NCBI GenBank assembly: GCA_032173965.1
Contig: JAVUNC010000019.1
Location: forward strand, 6,944,501-7,008,500
Reading direction: 5' to 3'
Origin: Sitta carolinensis
Taxonomy: Eukaryota; Chordata; Aves; Passeriformes; Sittidae
Length of the DNA stretch: 64,000 bases
Below are positions 58,701 through 64,000 of this stretch, piece after piece; positions within the stretch are counted from its first letter, which is position 1, and the number at the start of each line of letters is the position of its first letter. Position numbers and translations under genes: made by a program. The notes below the pieces were generated by a model. That model was not told the origin of the DNA. It did not search any database and saw only the letters and a program-made list of their open reading frames with translations.

Positions 58701-61700
58701 GAGCAGAGGGGGTGAGTTCTCAGCTCTGAGGTTGTTGCATAGATTTTTTTTCCCACATCACCCTGAAAAAGTGATCACACTGACTTTATATCCCCATGTG
58801 GCAAGCAACTATTAGAGAGAAAAAACTGAGACTGGAGTGCTGAGGCAGCCTATTGCCTACAATGCCTCCTGGCTGAAATGGCACAGGGGCAGCCCTGAGA
58901 CAGATGTGCTGCTCCTGCTCATCCTGTCCTGCCGTGCTGAGGATGGCCAGCTTGCACAAAAAGCAAAAGAAGCAGCTGGGCACAGTGCTTGCAAAATTCA
59001 ATATTGCTGTCCAACTCCTTGTGCATGGTCTAACAGGTTACAGAGGAGGCCTCACGTGTGAGGAGTTGCACCATCTCTGGGGTGTAGGGGTGCAGCTCCA
59101 CAGAAACCCAAGGAGCTGGATTGATTCACACCAGCTGCAGAGCTGGTGACTGAGGAGCAGTGCTGCCTGACTCCACGTTTTTCTTATTTTGTATAATGTC
59201 AGGGGCAAATCAAAGCCATGTGAAGCTCTGCACTAAATCACACACTGTGATTTAGGAAATGTGTACAAACACAGGCATTTCCAACCACATGAGGGACCAG
59301 CACCCCCTCTGAATTGAACCAAAAAACCCACACCACCAAACCTGAAATGAGCTGTCACAGATCAACCTGCTGCTAAAATGAGCAAGGATTTGTATCCTGG
59401 TGCCCAGACCTTCATGCCACTTCAATATGCTTTGGTTTGGTTTTTGTCCAGCCTAATGAGTGCTGTGCTTTCTCCCTGTGCTCAGACCAAACTAGAGGTG
59501 ACAAGGTTAAACAGCTGAGCAGGGTGACAGCCATGCTGGGGGGTGGGAAGAAAGGAGTGGCTCACTTTCAACCAGGCAGGAATATCCTGGTTGGGGTCAG
59601 CAAGAACACTTCACATAAATACCCCATCAGACCTTGCCAACAGCCTTGGTGAACTTCTGGATGCTGCAGGAGCATCACGTCCAGAGCAGTGACATCCACC
59701 AGCAGTTTTCCCATCTGTGGCAGCTTCCCAGCATGTAACACATGCCAGGGTCACAATTCATCCTTTTCCCAGCCCTGATGACCCACAGCTGAATCAGTGA
59801 CGTGGGGAGGAGCACCACCATGGACCCTAGTGACTCCCTACATGAAGTATCTCTGCCTGGTATTCAACACGAGCATCCTCCTCTGCCATCTTTCCTGTTT
59901 TCCTGCTCAGAAAAGGGAGCTGGGGAGGGGAAGCCTGATAGCAAACAAAGATCTAGGAGTCAGATTCAGGAAGCTGGAAAATATTGGACAACAGCCTTCA
60001 CCCTTGCATATTGGAATTGTTTGTTTATCTTCTTGCTTCCTCTGTAAAACAAGTCATCCCAGCTGGGTCATAAGGAAAGAAACAATAGCCATGTATTTTT
60101 AGGCTCTATCTGTGAATAAGTGATTCCATTTTGTCACCCGGACCATTTTGTTTCAGCAAAAGACCCTTCAAAGCAGTTCAAACCAGGATTGTGCAGGGAA
60201 GGGGCTGTCATGGCAGCCAGGGATTCCTCCTGGCCCCAGCATCTGACAGCCCCAGCCCTGCCTGGTGGCATCACACTTGTGCCACCTCCAAAAAGTGAGG
60301 CAGCACAGGAACCTCAGAGTGAGTTATAGCCATAGACATTACCCATAACCTGCCAAAGGCTTTGGACATAGGGGCATCTACGACCTGCCTGTGACAAAAC
60401 AAAAAAGTGAGTTTTTCATTTTCTCTCCCTTAATGCAGAATCCTTGACCACACAACAAGATGCTCCCACATCAGAGTGCCACAGCCCATGAGAGACAAGC
60501 ACTTGCTCATTAAGACACTGAAGTTAACAATGCAAATCCACAGCCTAAATACAGCATGTGACAGAAAGTCCCAGTCCAAATTCAGCAACATGGCACCTCG
60601 GGGGACTGTCAGAGGCAGGAGCAGCCCAGCCACAAAGGTATGGGAGAGGAAACACAGCAGCTTTTGGCCCCATGACTCTCCTGGGGCCCAGGGCTTGCTT
60701 GCACCACCAGGTAACCTCAGCACTACCACAAAGTCTCTGGCAAGGCACAAAGAAAGCAAAGATGCCAGAAAAGCCAAACCTCCTGCTTCTCCTCCATCAC
60801 TTCAACCAGTGGCAACATCAGGGAAGAAATTTAGAGGGGGGGGAGGGTGTTTCAAAAGTCCTTGGTGAGTCAGGAGTGCAAGTTCTGCTGCCTGTGAAAC
60901 ATTAAATAGTGGATGGGACTAATTTCTCCTTAAGAAAGATAAGAAAAAGATTGCTAGGTCAGAGATTCTTCCCCACCTAATCTGTTCCACTAAGCCTCTT
61001 CTGAAGCAGCATCTCCCAGTAAAGTGCAGAGATAGTGCACAAAGCTCCTGTTTGGCAGCAGTCTCTTTTCTCATGTTCCTGGATGAGGTAGCATAGGTGC
61101 AGAGGGGTGAAAAGATTTGTTTTTACTTGCATGGAGGATCACAGGAAATTCTGCCTGCTGGTCCTTAATCATAACTCTATCAGCAATCACACAGGCTCCT
61201 CATACAGCATTCTCCTCAGCCCTAGGGACTCCCCATCCTGTGGTTTTCCCGAGTCTCTCTCACACTCCCTGCTACTTCATCACAAGGTCTTTATTAAAGG
61301 TGTTTTATCTTTTCCATGCTTCAGGGCAGGTCTTGGGTGCTCACTTTGCCGCAGCCCTCTCCTACTTTTCCTAGCACTGATTCATAGGAAACACAGGCAT
61401 ATCCCGGATTTCACATGAATCATTCCCTTTTCACCTCATGTTCCCAACGATAATATTTTTGTGGAGTAGTTTTATTCTGTTAGCTCACAAAAAGCTCCAT
61501 TACTCAAGCCTTTCCCAGATTATCCAGTGGGTTTCTCTAAGGAAGTTTTTTCCACATTGCTGCCTTATAATAAATCCCTTTCCTCTCTAAAATGCAGGGG
61601 TGGAAGGATGCAGAGGAAATGAGTCTACCAGCAAATGGATGGACTTGTGCAGCTGTTTCCCAACAATTTACACTCAGTAATTAGTATTTCTGAGGACATG

Positions 61701-62374
61701 CACGGATAAGAGAGAAAATAAAGCCTATAAAATGTTTCTTTATGCCCATACATATATGGGTGCAGTGCAGGGAAGAGCACTCATCTCCATGGTCTTATAT
61801 ACATACAGGTGGTATCTACCCCATCCCTGCCCAGCCTCCCTACTGCTCCCAGGCTCACCTGTTCCAGTGTGTGCACAGACAGAATCGCACACGTTATCAT
61901 CCCCCACAGGTTTCTTTCATAGCCCCCAAATCAGGCAAGGGGAAAACCAAGGGGAATCACATCAGCTTGCACCTCCCAAAATATAGAGCTGGGGCAACCT
62001 GCTGCAGCTGTGCAAGGAGCTGGGGGAAAGGGCAGTCACCCTCCACCACCTAAAAGAAACCCCAACCCCCCAAACAAACAAAGAAAAGAATATACAAAAT
62101 AAAAAACAACACCCCCATGCTCAGAAATATTTACTACTCTTAAATTTTCCATTCTGGACCTTGGCCAGGAAGCAAATATCTTGTTTTGGAAAAACTGAGC
62201 ACATTTCTGCACGTGTAAGGGAAGTATTACACTTTCCCCATTTCCAAAGTGCAAATTGTGAAAGAGCCACTCTTACACATCTTTAAACTGAATATAAGTT
62301 TAATAGAAAAGAAAGAAAGAAATAGCAGAAGCAAGACATACTGCTATGTGTACACTTCAGTGCCTGGTAAAATT
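52791..62374. other. Non-coding DNA, no exon recognised
   Basis: GC content is moderate, and many overlapping open frames of 60-135 codons occur on both strands with no recognisable product. The largest is 219 codons on the minus strand (57309-57968). A MEF2-type site with two E-boxes sits at 57625-57771. A short GAAA-type repeat lies at about 62308-62320. Confidence 0.35.
57625..57771. promoter_or_regulatory. Candidate MEF2/E-box cluster
   Basis: CTATTTTTAG at 57625-57634 is a perfect MEF2 site (YTAWWWWTAR). CAGCTG E-boxes follow at 57687-57692 and 57766-57771. Clusters of these sites occur in muscle enhancers bound by MEF2 and MyoD-family factors. All three are short words that also occur by chance; use is unproven. 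Confidence 0.2.
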
Positions 62375-62568
62375 ATGGAGAAGATTATTTTGTGAAGTAT
62401 TGAAAAACACCTGATGGACAACACAGTTATCAATCACAGCCAGGACAGCCTCAGGAGAGAAGCCTTTGGCCCTGTGCTCTTCAACATCTTAATAAATGAC
62501 TTGGATGGAGGACTGGAAGGGGTACTGAGCAAGTTCACAGATGATACAAAACTGGGAGGAGTTTTCTA
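62375..62568 (+). mobile_element. CR1 LINE ORF2 relic with internal deletion, sense
   Basis: Translated in one frame from 62375, the first part starts MEKIIL, has one internal stop, and continues [16 protein letters not shown], matching the fingers region of CR1-type reverse transcriptases. From 62468 it continues [15 protein letters not shown] and [12 protein letters not shown], the palm region with the catalytic [YF]xDD box, here FTDD where CR1 usually has FADD. In an intact element the two segments are roughly 100 residues apart, so the middle is deleted while the frame is kept. A stop follows at 62566. The copy cannot encode an active enzyme. Confidence 0.88.
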
Positions 62569-64000
62569 GGCTAAAGGGCAGAGCATGGGCCTGATGTTCC
62601 TTACTGGCTCTAAAGTGTCTGGAAGGAGCACTGAGTTTATCTGGGCAGTAGATACCTGCAGCTTTGGTGTTTAAGTTCCCTGGGTCATAGGCAGCCCAGC
62701 TGTGTGGCCAGGCTGTGCTCAGGACACCAGACCCAGCAAAAGGTCTCCTGCAGAGCCAAGTCTGCTCCTCTCCAGCAGCACTGAAGGGGAAGGTGCTCAG
62801 AGGCTGCTGAACCAGAACATGTAAAACACAGCAGAGACTTTGGGGAGCATGAAGGGCAGAAGGAAAAAGAAAGAAAGAAATCACCAAACCCTAAAAAATA
62901 ACTTCCTCCCATCACACAGAAATTCAGACTGCTGAATACCAGGTTTTCAGCCTTTCTGTGTTTTTTACTATGTACTGCCTTGTCATTAGTAGTAGTCAAT
63001 GTCTCTCTAAGGAGTGACATCTCTGCCATGTGCAGGTAGCAGAGAGCCTGTGCCCACCTGCCAGAGGGCCTTCTGCTGGGCACCACTCCACCTTTGTGAA
63101 CCCTCTCCAGCCCCAGGTCAAACTAAACACATTTCCTAAATCCCTGTGGAAATGAGGGGCTCTGAGCAATTTGCATGTGCCTCCCCCTCCTCACAACACT
63201 ATCCTCCAGACCCACACCTCCTCCAGTTGAGTCACTCCCTCTCCTAGCTGGGCAATCCCCTTGCAGATCCCTCGGATGAGTAAGGATTTTGCCAGAGGGT
63301 GAAGCAAAGCCCACTGTGTCCTCCTTGCTTCCCCTCTGCAGGATGCCCCTGAGCTGAGAGCACCTCACCACCACAGCCAAGCCTGCACTGAGGAGAGCCC
63401 CAAGTAAAAAGTACCCCATGAAACATCTTCTCCTGCTGAGCTAGCCCAGCTCCTTCTATGGAACTCTTGCCTTAGGAAACCTCCCTCCATGTTTTCAGTT
63501 GAGACTTGACGGTGACTCTTTTATACCCCCTTTTTTTTTCCTTTTCCTCACCCTTTCCAAATATTTGGTTTTATGAGCTTCTTGTTGAGATCATAAAACC
63601 CTAGGTTGGAGGACTATAAATTCACAAGGAGGTACTCTTTGAAGGGGGCTTCTTTCCCATTTCTATTAAAATGATAATAATAATAATAATTTATTTTTTT
63701 AAATCCCCATGCCTCCCTCTCTTGCAAACACCCTCCTGTTTTGCTGGACAACATCTAAGTAAGGCTCTGGGCCCTTACATATTATCTTGCCTCTTAGGTT
63801 TAACCAGAGCAGAGTTTTGCAGCCTAGGAACCACAGATAGATGTGAGCAGCATCCAGCCCTGATTTCAGAATCTTGGGCCCAAGGAAAGCAATTGCTTTT
63901 GGAGTTTTGCAGAGGTAATAGTTACCTGTTCATGCTGGTCCAGCTTCTTCTACAGTCATGGCAGGGAGCATAGGGCAGTCAGCCAGAGCTGAGGATGTCT
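62569..64000. other. Non-coding DNA to the window end
   Basis: Open frames of up to 133 codons (62685-63086 minus) have no recognisable product. A short GAAA-type repeat lies at about 62866-62880 and an AAT microsatellite of about six units at 63673-63690. No exon was recognised. Confidence 0.4.

Noticed and set aside
1..64000. CRISPR array, operon, prophage or tRNA gene
   Set aside because: No regularly spaced repeats, no bacterial ribosome-binding or operon structure, and no A/B-box plus cloverleaf found by eye; the repeats present are those of a bird nuclear genome.

Overview
The window looks like vertebrate nuclear DNA from a bird, probably a songbird (inference). The evidence is repeat content: several CR1 LINE fragments with typical avian 3' ends, a solo endogenous-retrovirus LTR of avian ERVL type, a few very old MIR/CORE-SINE relics, and one sharp CpG island in otherwise CpG-poor DNA. 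There is no sign of bacterial, phage or plasmid organisation. I recognised no protein-coding exon with a known product; nearly all longer open frames look like chance.

Layout. (1) 1-24,170 is AT-rich, mostly unique DNA with a solo LTR (6055-6619), an antisense CR1 fragment (about 9978-10365), a MIR relic (about 10950-11080) and a long A-tract (14012-14050). (2) 24,170-25,125 is a CpG-island promoter. On the minus strand it shows an X-box-like palindrome, an ETS site and a YY1-type site overlapping an ATG in strong Kozak context, then a consensus splice donor (CAG|GTGAGG, exon end at 24425). This is best read as exon 1 of a minus-strand gene whose first intron would run left. The frame from that ATG stops after 19 codons, so exon 1 is either untranslated with an upstream ORF or carries an indel. 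On the far side lie a G-rich minisatellite (about 24650-24840) and a poly(A) signal (25223) that could end a short divergent transcript. (3) 25,250-64,000 has higher GC but no identified exons. It holds CR1 pieces (25672-25960, 30078-30195, 51870-52075, 52604-52790, 62375-62568), MIR relics (26805-26950, 31675-31820, 39150-39235, 43875-43995), homopolymer tracts, and several stretches that look like candidate regulatory elements on motif grounds only.

How the parts work together: the only functional unit I can argue for is the promoter and first exon at about 24.4-24.6 kb, transcribed leftward into a long intron and possibly rightward into a short divergent RNA. I found no evidence for a previously undescribed biological system. 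The observations most worth checking are the truncated Kozak ORF in exon 1 with its neighbouring 27-bp in-frame duplication, the X-box/ETS/YY1 promoter layout, an unrecognised pair of overlapping minus-strand ORFs at 22378-23110, and an internally deleted CR1 reverse-transcriptase relic. All repeat calls come from remembered consensus patterns, not a search.
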